The notes beneath the pieces are model-generated. The model saw nothing but the letters and a program-made list of their open reading frames with translations. It was not told the DNA's origin and did no database searches. A stretch of DNA of 64,000 nt, from the NCBI RefSeq assembly GCF_002093975.1, contig NZ_MSZZ01000024.1, positions 124,001-188,000 of the forward strand. The letters run 5' to 3'. Source of the stretch: Thermoactinospora rubra. GTDB lineage: Bacteria; Actinomycetota; Actinomycetes; Streptosporangiales; Streptosporangiaceae. Shown here in pieces: positions 51,995-60,232 of this stretch. How positions within the stretch are numbered: position 1 is the stretch's first letter; each line of letters opens with the position of its first letter. The translations under genes and the position numbers were made by a program.

Positions 51995-53058
51995 TGCGGA
52001 TCGCGGTCGTCGGGCCCACCTACCCCTACAAGGGCGGCGGCGCGCAGCACACCACCGAGCTGGCGCACCGGCTCGCCGCCGCGGGACACGACGTGGTCAT
52101 CGAGTCGTGGCGGGCGCAGTACCCCTCCTTCCTCTACCCGGGACAGCAGACGATCTCCGAGCCGGAGGGCGAGCCGTACCCTCGCACGCGCCGCCTGCTC
52201 GACTGGCGCAACCCGCTCGGCTGGGCGGCCTGCGGGCGCCGGCTCAGGCCGGCCGACCTGGTGGTGCTCGCCGTCCTCAGCCCCGTGCAGGTGCCCGCCT
52301 ACCTCGGCATCCTGTACGGCCTGCGCCGCCGGGCGCGCACGGTCGCGCTGTGCCACAACGTCCTGCCGCACGAGCGCAAGCCGTACGACAGGCCGCTGAT
52401 GAAGGCGCTGCTGGGCCGCGTCGACGCGGTGCTGGCCCACTCCGAGCAGCAGGCGGAGCTGGCGCGCGGGCTCACCGCCCTCCCGGTCCGGGTGGCCGCG
52501 CTGCCGCCGCACCTGCCCTCCACCGGCGGCAGGCCGTCGGCCGCGGTGCACCGCAGGCTGCTGTTCTTCGGCATCGTCCGCCCCTACAAGGGCCTGGACC
52601 TGCTGCTGAGGGCGCTGCCCGAGAGCGTGTCGCTGACCGTGGCCGGAGAGTTCTGGGGCGGCCTGGAGGAGACCAGGCGGCTGATCGCCGAGCTCGGCAT
52701 CGGCGACCGCGTGGAGCTGCGGCCCGGCTACGTGGCCGCCGAGGAGGTGCCGGAGCTGTTCGCCCGCGCCGACGCGCTCGTCCTGCCCTACCGCAGCGCC
52801 ACCGCCAGCCAGAACGTGTGGCTGGCGCACGAGCACGGCGTCCCGGTCATCGCCACGCGCGTGGGCGCGCTGGCCGACCACGTGACCGACGGCGTCGACG
52901 GGCTGCTCGTCGAGCCGGGCGACGTGGCCGCGCTGCGCGAGGCCATCGAGCGCTTCTACCGGCCGGGCGAGCCCGAGCGGCTGCGCTCAGGAGTCAAGGC
53001 TGTGGACCCCGACCCCTTCTGGCGCGTCTACCTCGACGCGCTTGGGGCGGCGGGCTAG
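51994..53058 (+). CDS. Family 4 glycosyltransferase
   Basis: This 354-residue enzyme starts at GTG 51994, which shares its first base with the upstream TAG stop. The GT-B fold shows the acceptor-side start RIAVVGPTYPYKGGGAQHTT and the donor-side RRLLFFGIVRPYKGLDLLLR (about 190-210). The expected EX7E region is seen as HEHGVPVIATRVGALADHVT and DGLLVEPGD. The donor and acceptor are unknown. It is co-transcribed with the GT2 gene. Its last 72 bp overlap the 3' end of the convergent membrane-protein gene. Confidence 0.92.
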   Translation: MRIAVVGPTYPYKGGGAQHTTELAHRLAAAGHDVVIESWRAQYPSFLYPGQQTISEPEGEPYPRTRRLLDWRNPLGWAACGRRLRPADLVVLAVLSPVQVPAYLGILYGLRRRARTVALCHNVLPHERKPYDRPLMKALLGRVDAVLAHSEQQAELARGLTALPVRVAALPPHLPSTGGRPSAAVHRRLLFFGIVRPYKGLDLLLRALPESVSLTVAGEFWGGLEETRRLIAELGIGDRVELRPGYVAAEEVPELFARADALVLPYRSATASQNVWLAHEHGVPVIATRVGALADHVTDGVDGLLVEPGDVAALREAIERFYRPGEPERLRSGVKAVDPDPFWRVYLDALGAAG

Positions 53059-53913
53059 CAGGAAGAAGCCGCCCGCGGCGATCAGCTCCGACAGCGTGAA
53101 CACCAGCCGCGAGACGATCCCCGTCACCAGGGCGAGGCCGGGGCCGACCAGCGGGCCGAGCACCACGGCCAGCGCCCCCTCCCTGACCCCCACCCCGGCG
53201 GGGATGACGAAGGTGAGCAGCCCGGCGACCCAGGCGAAGGCGTAGGCGCCGGTGGAGACCGGGTAGCCGGTGCCGGCCAGCAGCACGATGTGCACGCCGT
53301 ACACGAGCCAGCCGAGCGCCGTCCACCCCACGGCCAGCAGCAGGCTGCGCCCGGGCAGCACGGTCTCCAGCGGCTCCCGCCGCGCCAGGCGCAGGGCGAG
53401 GTTCAGTCCCCAGGTCAGCACCCTGGGGTGCAGGCAGACGGCGATCACCGGGATGAGCAGCAGCACGTACCAGGCCTCGGCGAACGCCTCGCGGGCGGTG
53501 GCGGCGGCGATGGACAGCGCCACGCCCAGGCTGATGACCAGGCCCAGGGAGATGCAGGCGAAGGTACGGCGGGGCGGGCTGCCGTGGTGGCGGCCCAGCT
53601 CCATCATCGCGGCGTAGGCCCACACCGAGCCGGGGACGTACTTGCCGAGCTGGCCGAGGAACAGGATGCGCCCGGCCACCGCCAGGGGCAGCCGCGTGCC
53701 GAGCCCGGCGAGGATCTCGCGCCAGGCCAGCAGCATGCAGAACTGGCCGGCCAGGACCGCGGCGAGGGCCCCCGCGACCGACCACGGCGACAGCCTGGCC
53801 AGCGCCGCGGTGGTGTCGGCCCAGTTCCTGGCCACGCCGTAGCCCAGGAAGCCCAGGGCGACCAGTCCGAGCGCGACTCGTACGGCGGGGCTGGAGAGGA
53901 CGCGGCTGAGCAC
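52987..53913 (-). CDS. LPG-synthase-type (UPF0104/AglD-like) membrane protein
   Basis: This 308-residue protein has about eight transmembrane helices and the family motif ILFLGQLGKYVPGSVWAY (about 83-100), with VIPAGVGVREGALAVVLGPL near residue 245. The family covers the flippase-like half of lysylphosphatidylglycerol synthases and AglD. It may move lipid-linked or aminoacylated lipids across the membrane. A second family member of the same type is encoded at 54756-55667. The last 72 bp overlap the GT4 gene on the other strand. TAGCCT ends 6 nt before the GTG. Confidence 0.88.
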   Translation of the reverse strand: MLSRVLSSPAVRVALGLVALGFLGYGVARNWADTTAALARLSPWSVAGALAAVLAGQFCMLLAWREILAGLGTRLPLAVAGRILFLGQLGKYVPGSVWAYAAMMELGRHHGSPPRRTFACISLGLVISLGVALSIAAATAREAFAEAWYVLLLIPVIAVCLHPRVLTWGLNLALRLARREPLETVLPGRSLLLAVGWTALGWLVYGVHIVLLAGTGYPVSTGAYAFAWVAGLLTFVIPAGVGVREGALAVVLGPLVGPGLALVTGIVSRLVFTLSELIAAGGFFLLARRPKRVEVDAPEGVGVHSLDS

Positions 53914-53919
53914 CCGCTC

Positions 53920-53929
53920 AGGCTAGTCT
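53920..53929. promoter_or_regulatory. Overlapping divergent -10 elements (LPG-type protein / methyltransferase)
   Basis: The sequence AGGCTAGTCT holds TAGTCT (53924-53929, plus strand, 8 nt before GTG 53938) and, on the minus strand, TAGCCT (53925-53920, 6 nt before GTG 53913). They share bases 53924-53925. The start codons are 24 bp apart and neither gene has a ribosome-binding site. Confidence 0.65.
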
Positions 53930-53937
53930 GGCGAGTC

Positions 53938-54759
53938 GTGGTGAGACAACGGCAGCTGGAGTACTCCGAGATCCAGGCGGCGATGCTCGACGAGGCCAAG
54001 CGCAGGCGCAAGGCCGCCAAGATCATCGCGGTGCTGGAGCACTTCCGCGGGCCGCTGAAGGGGCTGACCGTGGGCGACGTCGGCTGCTCGGCGGGGTTCA
54101 TCGCCGACGAGCTCGCCAAGGCCGGGGCCGCGCGCACGCTGGGCGTCGACATCGACGTGCCGGGCCTGCGCAGGGCCGCCTCGCGCTTCGGCGAGCGGGT
54201 GGGGTTCGTCTGCGGCGACGGCACCGCCCTGCCGTTCCCCGACGGGTCGATCGACGTGCTGGTGTTCAACCACATCTACGAGCACGTGGTCGACCCCGAC
54301 GCGGTGGTGGCCGAGATGCGACGGGTGCTGGCCGACGACGGCGTGCTCTACCTGGGGCTCGGCAACCGGCTGGGCGTCATGGAGCCGCACTACAAGCTGC
54401 CGTTCCTGTCCTACCTGCCGCCGGCGCTGGCGGACCGCTACGTGCGGGCCTTCGGGCGGGCGGACCACTACTACGAGCGGTTCCGCACCCGGCGGGGGCT
54501 GCGCCGGATGCTGCGCGCCTTCCACGTGTGGGACTACACGCTCCCGGTGCTGGCCACGCCCGACGCCTTCGCGGGCGGCGAGCTGTTCCCCGGCGTCGCC
54601 GGCAGGCTCGCGCGCGCCGTGCTCTCGCGGGCTCCGCGTCCGCTGCTGCGTGCCCTGCTGCCCCTGGTGCCCACCTACATCTGGGTGGCCACCAAGACCC
54701 CGAGCCGCCCGCGCGGCCCCGCCCTCCCCCAGCCCCCGGAACGGGTCCGCCCGCTGTGA
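53938..54759 (+). CDS. SAM-dependent class I methyltransferase
   Basis: This 273-residue protein starts at GTG 53938 (the next codon is also GTG). The SAM motif I is TVGDVGCSAGFIADELAKAG (about 44-63), motif II-like LGVDIDVPGL, and CGDGTALPFPDGSIDVLVFN with YEHVVDP follow. The C-terminal part (HYKLPFLSYLPPALADRYVR) is typical of methyltransferases acting on lipid-linked sugars or glycans. It is coupled to the next membrane-protein gene by a GTGA overlap. Confidence 0.9.
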   Translation: MVRQRQLEYSEIQAAMLDEAKRRRKAAKIIAVLEHFRGPLKGLTVGDVGCSAGFIADELAKAGAARTLGVDIDVPGLRRAASRFGERVGFVCGDGTALPFPDGSIDVLVFNHIYEHVVDPDAVVAEMRRVLADDGVLYLGLGNRLGVMEPHYKLPFLSYLPPALADRYVRAFGRADHYYERFRTRRGLRRMLRAFHVWDYTLPVLATPDAFAGGELFPGVAGRLARAVLSRAPRPLLRALLPLVPTYIWVATKTPSRPRGPALPQPPERVRPL

Positions 54760-55667
54760 CCCCCACCGAGACGACGCCTGGAGACGCTCCCGTCCGGCGC
54801 GGGCGGGCACTCAGGAAGGTCCTGCGCGTCGCGTTCCTCCTGCTCGCCCTCGGCTTCGGCGCCTGGGCCGTGGTCTCCCAGTGGGACGCCGTCCGCGCCG
54901 GGTTCGCCCGCCTGTCCTGGCCGATGGTCGCCGCCTCCCTGGCCGCCGTCGTCGCGGCGCTCCTGGGCGGCATGCTCACCTGGCGCTCCCTGCTGGCCGA
55001 CCTCGGCTCCCCGCTGCCCCTGCGCCCCGCCGCCAAGGTCTTCTTCGTCGGCCAGCTCGGCAAGTACATCCCCGGCGCCCTCTGGCCGGTGATCGCCCAG
55101 ATGGAGATGGGCCGCGACCTCGGCGTCCCCCGCTCCCGCAGCGCGGCCGCCTTCTTCCTGACCATGCCGATCCAGCTCGCCAGCGGCCTGCTGGTCACGC
55201 TGGTGACGCTCGGCTGGGACCGCTACGGCTGGGTGCTGCTGCTGATCCCCGTGCTCCTGGTCCTCCTGGAGCCCAAGGTGATCAACGCGCTCATCGGCTT
55301 CGGCCTGCGCAAGCTCAGGCGCCCGCCGCTGGAGCGCCCGCTGAGCCGCCGCGGCATGCTCACCGCCCTCGCCTGGGCCCTGGCCGGCTGGGCCGCCTAC
55401 GGCCTGCACCTGTACCTCATCGCCCCGGCCGCCGACCCGATCTTCTGCGTCGGCGCCTTCGCGCTGTCCTGGTGCCTGGGCATCATGACCTTCGTCGCCC
55501 CCGCCGGCGCGGGGGTCCGCGAGGTGGCGATGGTCGCCGTCCTGGTCCCGGTGCTCGACCGCGGCTCGGCCATCGCGGTCGCCCTCGTCTCCCGCATCGT
55601 CATCGTGCTGGGCGACGTCCTGTGCGCCGGAGCCGCGGGCCTGGCCGCACGACACCGGCGCGTGTGA
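54756..55667 (+). CDS. Second LPG-synthase-type membrane protein
   Basis: This 303-residue protein starts at GTG 54756, sharing GTGA with the methyltransferase stop. It has about eight helices and the same signature as its paralogue, KVFFVGQLGKYIPGALWPVI (about 88-107), and VAPAGAGVREVAMVAVLVPV near 246. The two copies, one on each side of the methyltransferase, may have arisen by duplication. It may flip a lipid-linked intermediate. Confidence 0.88.
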   Translation: MTPTETTPGDAPVRRGRALRKVLRVAFLLLALGFGAWAVVSQWDAVRAGFARLSWPMVAASLAAVVAALLGGMLTWRSLLADLGSPLPLRPAAKVFFVGQLGKYIPGALWPVIAQMEMGRDLGVPRSRSAAAFFLTMPIQLASGLLVTLVTLGWDRYGWVLLLIPVLLVLLEPKVINALIGFGLRKLRRPPLERPLSRRGMLTALAWALAGWAAYGLHLYLIAPAADPIFCVGAFALSWCLGIMTFVAPAGAGVREVAMVAVLVPVLDRGSAIAVALVSRIVIVLGDVLCAGAAGLAARHRRV

Positions 55668-55740
55668 TTCACGCCACATGGGGGAGGCTCGGGCATAGGG
55701 TAAAGGGTGATGCAAGGTCTTGAGGGGAGAGATCTGCCTG

Positions 55741-56859
55741 ATGCCACGGGTGCTCATCGACGCGGCAGCGGTCCCCGCCGACCGCGGTGCGCTGATCCGC
55801 TACGTCGACGGTCTCGTCGGAGCGCTCCACAGGAAGGGCGCCGACCTGATCGTGGTGTGCCAGCGGACCGACGTCGCCCGCTACACCCGGCTCGCGCCGG
55901 CCGCCCGGATCATCCCCGGCCCGCCGTCCCTCGCGAACCGTTCCACCAGGCTCGCGTGGGAGCAGTCCAGCCTGCCCGTGCTCGCGCAGCAGGCCGGGGC
56001 CGAGGTGATCCACGGACCCTACTACTCCATGCCGCTGCGCTCGGGGCTGCCGACCGTGGTGACCGTGCACGACGTCACCTGGTTCACCGACCCGGCCAGG
56101 CACGACCCGGACAAGGCCACCTTCGTCCGCGCGGCGACGCGGCACGCGGCCCGGCACGCCAACCGGATCATCGTGCCGTCCAAGGCCACCAGAGACGAGC
56201 TGGTGCGGGTGCTGGCCGCCGACCCCACCCGCATCGACGTCGCCTACCACGGGGTCGACCAGGCCGTCTTCCACCCCCCGTCGGAGCAGGAGGTACGGCG
56301 GGCGGCCAACCGGTGCGGCCTGCACGGCCGGCCGTACGTGGCCTTCCTGGGGGCGCTGGAGCCGCGCAAGAACGTTCCGAACCTCATCCGGGGCTTCGCC
56401 AAGGCGGTCGAGGGCATGCCCGACCCGCCGGCGCTGGTGCTCGGCGGCGGGGTCCACCAGGACGACGTCGACGCGGCGTGCAAGGAGACGGAGGCCGTGG
56501 TCAAGGTCGTCCGGCCGGGCTACCTGTCCAACGGGGAGATCGCCGGCTTCCTCGGCGGCGCGCAGGTCGTGGCCTTCCCGTCGGTGGGCGAGGGGTTCGG
56601 GCTGCCGGTGCTGGAGGCCATGGCGTGCGGCGCTCCCGTGCTGACGACCCACCGCGCCTCGCTGCCCGAGGTCGGCGGCGACGCGGTCGCCTACACCGAG
56701 CCCGACGCGCCGAGCATCGCGGTGGCGCTGCGCCAGCTGCTCGACTCGCCGGAGCGGCGACGCCAGCTGAGCGAGGCGGGCCTGGCCAGGGCTCGGGAGT
56801 TCACCTGGGACGCCTCGGCGCAGGCGCACCTCGGCTCCTACCAGCGCGCGGTGGAATAG
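55741..56859 (+). CDS. Family 4 glycosyltransferase (mannosyltransferase-like)
   Basis: This 372-residue enzyme starts at ATG 55741; a TTG 7 codons earlier is possible. GGGGAGA lies 11-17 nt upstream, a little far. The GT-B fold shows DVTWFTDPARHDPDKAT, KATRDELVRVL, VAYHGVDQAVFHP, the donor-site FLGALEPRKNVPNLIRGF (about 204-221), and the GEGFGLPVLEAMACGAPVL segment with the catalytic Glu (EX7E). It resembles GDP-mannose-dependent mannosyltransferases. Its TAG stop is part of the -10 hexamer for the next gene. Confidence 0.93.
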   Translation: MPRVLIDAAAVPADRGALIRYVDGLVGALHRKGADLIVVCQRTDVARYTRLAPAARIIPGPPSLANRSTRLAWEQSSLPVLAQQAGAEVIHGPYYSMPLRSGLPTVVTVHDVTWFTDPARHDPDKATFVRAATRHAARHANRIIVPSKATRDELVRVLAADPTRIDVAYHGVDQAVFHPPSEQEVRRAANRCGLHGRPYVAFLGALEPRKNVPNLIRGFAKAVEGMPDPPALVLGGGVHQDDVDAACKETEAVVKVVRPGYLSNGEIAGFLGGAQVVAFPSVGEGFGLPVLEAMACGAPVLTTHRASLPEVGGDAVAYTEPDAPSIAVALRQLLDSPERRRQLSEAGLARAREFTWDASAQAHLGSYQRAVE

Positions 56860-56862
56860 ACT
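56857..56862 (+). promoter_or_regulatory. -10 element TAGACT overlapping the GT4 stop codon
   Basis: TAGACT begins with the TAG stop of the glycosyltransferase and ends 7 nt before the GTG of the nucleotidyltransferase gene, giving it a private leaderless-type promoter inside an apparent operon. Confidence 0.5.
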
Positions 56863-56869
56863 CCCCCGG

Positions 56870-57964
56870 GTGATGGAGAGCTCTTCGCCGGACCTTGAGG
56901 CGATCCTCTTGGTGGGAGGTCAGGGCACCCGGCTGCGCCCGCTGACCCTCGGCACGCCCAAGCCGCTCCTGCCCACCGCCGGCGTCCCCTTCCTGGCCCA
57001 CCAGCTGGCCAAGGCCAGGGCGTACGGCGTGCGCAGGATCGTCTTCGCCACCTCCTACCGCGCCTCGATGTTCGAGCCGGTCTTCGGCGACGGCTCCGAC
57101 TTCGGCCTGGAGCTGGTCTACATCACCGAGGAGACCCCGCTCGGCACCGGCGGCGCGATACGCAACGCCGGCCGGGCGCTGACCTGCGGGCCGGACGACC
57201 CCGTGCTGGTGCTCAACGGCGACATCCTGTCCGGCCACGACATCGGCGCGCAGGTGCGGCTGCACCTGGACCGCTCGGCCGCTGTAACGCTCCACCTGAC
57301 CGAGGTCGACGACCCCTCCAGGTTCGGCTGCGTCCCCACCGACGACTCGGGCCGGGTGACCGCGTTCCTGGAGAAGACCCCCAACCCCGTGACGAACCGG
57401 ATCAACGCGGGCTGCTACGTGTTCACCCGCTCGGTCATCGACTCCATCCCGGCCGGCCAGGTCGTGTCGGTCGAGCGGGAGACCTTCCCCGGCCTCATCG
57501 CCGAGGACCGGCCGGTGCTCGCCTACATCGACCGCACCTACTGGCTCGACGTCGGCACCCCGGCCGCCTACGTCCAGGGCTCGCGCGACCTGGTGCTGGG
57601 CAGGCTCGCCTCGCCGGCGATGCCCGGCTCCCCGGGCGAGTACCTGGCGCTGCCGGGCGCGATGGTCTCGCCCGAGGCCAAGGTGCACGGCGGCACCGCG
57701 GTGGGGGCGCGCAGCGTCGTCGAGGCGGGCGCCGGCGTGGTGGGCAGCGTGCTGCTCGACGACTGCGTGATCGAGGCGGGCGCCACGGTGGTGGACTCCG
57801 TGATCGGCAACGGCGCCCGCGTCTGCCCCGGCGCGGTGGTGCGCGACGCGGTGATCGGCGACCGGGCGGTCGTCGGGCCGGGCAACGAGCTGCAGGCGGG
57901 CATCCGCATCTGGCCCGGGGTGGAGCTGGGCGAGTGCGCGGTCCGCTACTCCAGCGACATCTGA
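56870..57964 (+). CDS. Sugar-1-phosphate nucleotidyltransferase (mannose-1-phosphate guanylyltransferase-like)
   Basis: This 364-residue enzyme has the GT-A-like nucleotidyltransferase domain with the signature LVGGQGTRLRPLTLGTPKPL (about 14-33), TPLGTGGAIRNAGRAL, LNGDILSGHDIG and VEKT-like AFLEKTPNPVTNRINAG. A C-terminal left-handed beta-helix follows (about 265-364) with hexapeptide repeats (AVVRDAVIGDRAVVGPGNEL). By synteny it matches Rv3264c, taken to make GDP-mannose. With ManB earlier in the window, GDP-mannose supply is likely; dTDP- or UDP-sugars cannot be excluded. Confidence 0.9.
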   Translation: MMESSSPDLEAILLVGGQGTRLRPLTLGTPKPLLPTAGVPFLAHQLAKARAYGVRRIVFATSYRASMFEPVFGDGSDFGLELVYITEETPLGTGGAIRNAGRALTCGPDDPVLVLNGDILSGHDIGAQVRLHLDRSAAVTLHLTEVDDPSRFGCVPTDDSGRVTAFLEKTPNPVTNRINAGCYVFTRSVIDSIPAGQVVSVERETFPGLIAEDRPVLAYIDRTYWLDVGTPAAYVQGSRDLVLGRLASPAMPGSPGEYLALPGAMVSPEAKVHGGTAVGARSVVEAGAGVVGSVLLDDCVIEAGATVVDSVIGNGARVCPGAVVRDAVIGDRAVVGPGNELQAGIRIWPGVELGECAVRYSSDI

Positions 57965-58068
57965 CACCCTCAAGGCGGCGCGCGCCGGAGTGACGCTCGG
58001 CGGAGCCTCCGTCACGGAGCTTCTCGACGAAGGGCGCCGGTGGACGCCGCTCGTCGTGGACGTGTCGG

Positions 58069-60108
58069 CTACGGCTGTGGACGGCACATCCACACCGTGA
58101 CACCCAAACGCCACGTGCCACTCGGCGGCTTGGTGAGGTAGCGCCCGTCCTGCCGGGTGGCCAGCGCCATGACCTGCTGCGGCGTGCCGTACGGCGAGAG
58201 CTGCCAGGCCTCGGCGGCCAGCAGCACCGGCACCCGGCCCGCCGAGCGGACCCTGCCGATCAGGCGGGTGACCTCCTCGCGCGGCGGCACGTCCGCTCCC
58301 TCCCGCCTGCGGACCTTCGCGGCCGGGACGCCGCACATCCCTCGCACCACCTGGGTGAGGCGGTCGCCCGTCACCCGCTCGACGATCAGCACCGAGGCGT
58401 TCGCGGGGATGCGCGCGCACATCGCGCGCACGGCCGCCGGCTCGCCCCGCCCGACCGGGGTGAACGCGGTCCCGATCGAGGTCACCGCGCCCGGCACGAG
58501 GATCAGCGTCACCCCCAGCGCGGCCAGCGCCTTCTGGTGGCGCGTGCCGTACCCCATCCGGCGCGCCTTGTCGCGCGCCCAGGCCAGCCCCCAGACGGCC
58601 AGCGCGATCAGGCCGGGGACGACCACGGGCACCAGGCGGCGGGAGGCCCAGGGATGGTCGGGGGTGATCTCGGGACGCAGCAGCGTGGTCACGGTGGTCC
58701 AGCCGACGACGGCCAGCGGGAGCAGCCACTCGAAGGACGCCCCGTCGCGCAGCAGGCGCCGGACCAGCACCGCTGCCGCCACCGTGGCGAGCACGACGAC
58801 CGGGACGCCGACGTACCAGACGACCCAGTAGAGCGAGTCCTCGAAGTACAGGCGCCTGCCGTCCACGGGGAGCCCGTTGGCGCGCTGGATCTGCTCGATG
58901 AAGTCGGCGGTGAGCACGTCCTCGGGCGTAACCGGCTCGCGGTGGACCTGCTGCACCCATGGGCGTACGGCGAAGCCGGCCATGAGCAGGACGACCCCGG
59001 CGGCGGCCAGCTCCGGCAGCCGTTTCGGCGGTCGCAGCCGGGCCAGGCGCGGCGCGAGGGCGGTGCCGAGGACGGTGAGCGCCAGCACGGCGGCGCAGAT
59101 CCACAGCAGCGGGACGACCGAGCGCGACAGGTAGCTCAGGTACGGCCCGGCCAGCAGGTAGGCGGCCAGGAAGCCGAGGCCCGCGCCCAGCGTGAGGCCG
59201 CCCAGCAGCGCGATCCCCGTGCCCGGCCCGGATCGGCGCACCCGGCCCAGGGCCAGCAGCAGCCCCGCGTAGGCAAGGACGGGCAGCACGTCGCGCAGGC
59301 CGTCCACGCGCACGAGCACGGCCAGGCCGAACACCAGCCCCGCCAGGGCCACGCGGGTGCGGTCCCGGGCGTCGTGGAGCAGCGCCAGCCCGCCCAGCAG
59401 CAGGATCAGCGACGGGATCTCGCTGAAGGTGGTGCGCGAGGTGTACAGGACCGGCAGGCTGACGGCGAAGGCCGCGGCGGCGGGCACCGCCCAGCGGGCC
59501 CCGGCCAGCCGTGCGACCACGCCGGCCACGACGAGGACGGCCAGGGCGCCGAGCACGGCGGGGCTCACCAGCAGGCCGCCCAGCCACTGCCCGGCCGCGA
59601 ACAGCAGGGGCGGGCCCGGCATGAACTGGGGCACGACGCCCTCGGGCCGCTCGAAGAAGCCGACGCTGCCGAAGACCAGCGCGGGGTCGGGGCCGCCGAA
59701 GGCGTCCTCCTGGCGGGGGATGGGCAGGCCGCCGTGCTCGGCGATCCAGATGGCGTACTGGGCGTAGGTCGCGGGGTCGCGCCTGACGATGAGCTGCTCG
59801 CTGTGGAGGAGCGCGTTGAACAGGCCCGAGCCGGCGGCGACGGCGAAGACGGCGGCGACCTGGCCGGCGGTGGCGTCCAGCGTTTCCGGCATATCGGGCT
59901 TGCCCGGCGTGCGGCGCAGGGCGGCCCAGGCCAGCAGGGCGATCGCCGCCAGGCCCAGCGCGAAGGCGGGCAGCGGCCGGAAGGCGCCGAGCAGGAGCAG
60001 GGGCAGCCCGGCGAGCAGCCAGCCCGCCACGGCGAGCGCGGGAAGGACGGAGGACACGGCGAGCACCCGGCCCGCCGAGGGCCTTCGCATGGGGTCCAGG
60101 AGTGCCAT
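58069..60108 (-). CDS. Large GT-C-like polytopic membrane protein
   Basis: This 679-residue protein has about 12-13 transmembrane helices and an N-terminal extracytoplasmic loop rich in acidic residues after helix 3 (RRDPATYAQYAIWIAEHGGL and FGGPDPALVFGSVGFFERPE). A soluble C-terminal domain of about 130 residues ends it (ANASVLIVERVTGDRLTQVV onward). The loop with DP residues resembles the DxD/DE motif loop of GT39/GT87-type lipid-linked-sugar transferases, but I do not recognise a named family. It probably uses a polyprenyl-phosphate sugar. An alternative start at the seventh codon (ATG) is possible. Confidence 0.72.
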   Translation of the reverse strand: MALLDPMRRPSAGRVLAVSSVLPALAVAGWLLAGLPLLLLGAFRPLPAFALGLAAIALLAWAALRRTPGKPDMPETLDATAGQVAAVFAVAAGSGLFNALLHSEQLIVRRDPATYAQYAIWIAEHGGLPIPRQEDAFGGPDPALVFGSVGFFERPEGVVPQFMPGPPLLFAAGQWLGGLLVSPAVLGALAVLVVAGVVARLAGARWAVPAAAAFAVSLPVLYTSRTTFSEIPSLILLLGGLALLHDARDRTRVALAGLVFGLAVLVRVDGLRDVLPVLAYAGLLLALGRVRRSGPGTGIALLGGLTLGAGLGFLAAYLLAGPYLSYLSRSVVPLLWICAAVLALTVLGTALAPRLARLRPPKRLPELAAAGVVLLMAGFAVRPWVQQVHREPVTPEDVLTADFIEQIQRANGLPVDGRRLYFEDSLYWVVWYVGVPVVVLATVAAAVLVRRLLRDGASFEWLLPLAVVGWTTVTTLLRPEITPDHPWASRRLVPVVVPGLIALAVWGLAWARDKARRMGYGTRHQKALAALGVTLILVPGAVTSIGTAFTPVGRGEPAAVRAMCARIPANASVLIVERVTGDRLTQVVRGMCGVPAAKVRRREGADVPPREEVTRLIGRVRSAGRVPVLLAAEAWQLSPYGTPQQVMALATRQDGRYLTKPPSGTWRLGVTVWMCRPQP

Positions 60109-60232
60109 CGGTGGTCGGGAGCGTATCCAATGCGCGCAGGGCGTGCGGCGCCGGCGTCCGAACCGGTGGAGGCGGCGGGTAGGGTGCCCGCGAAAGGGTC
60201 GCGAGACGGCTGCGGCGGAGGGGGGCGTGCCG

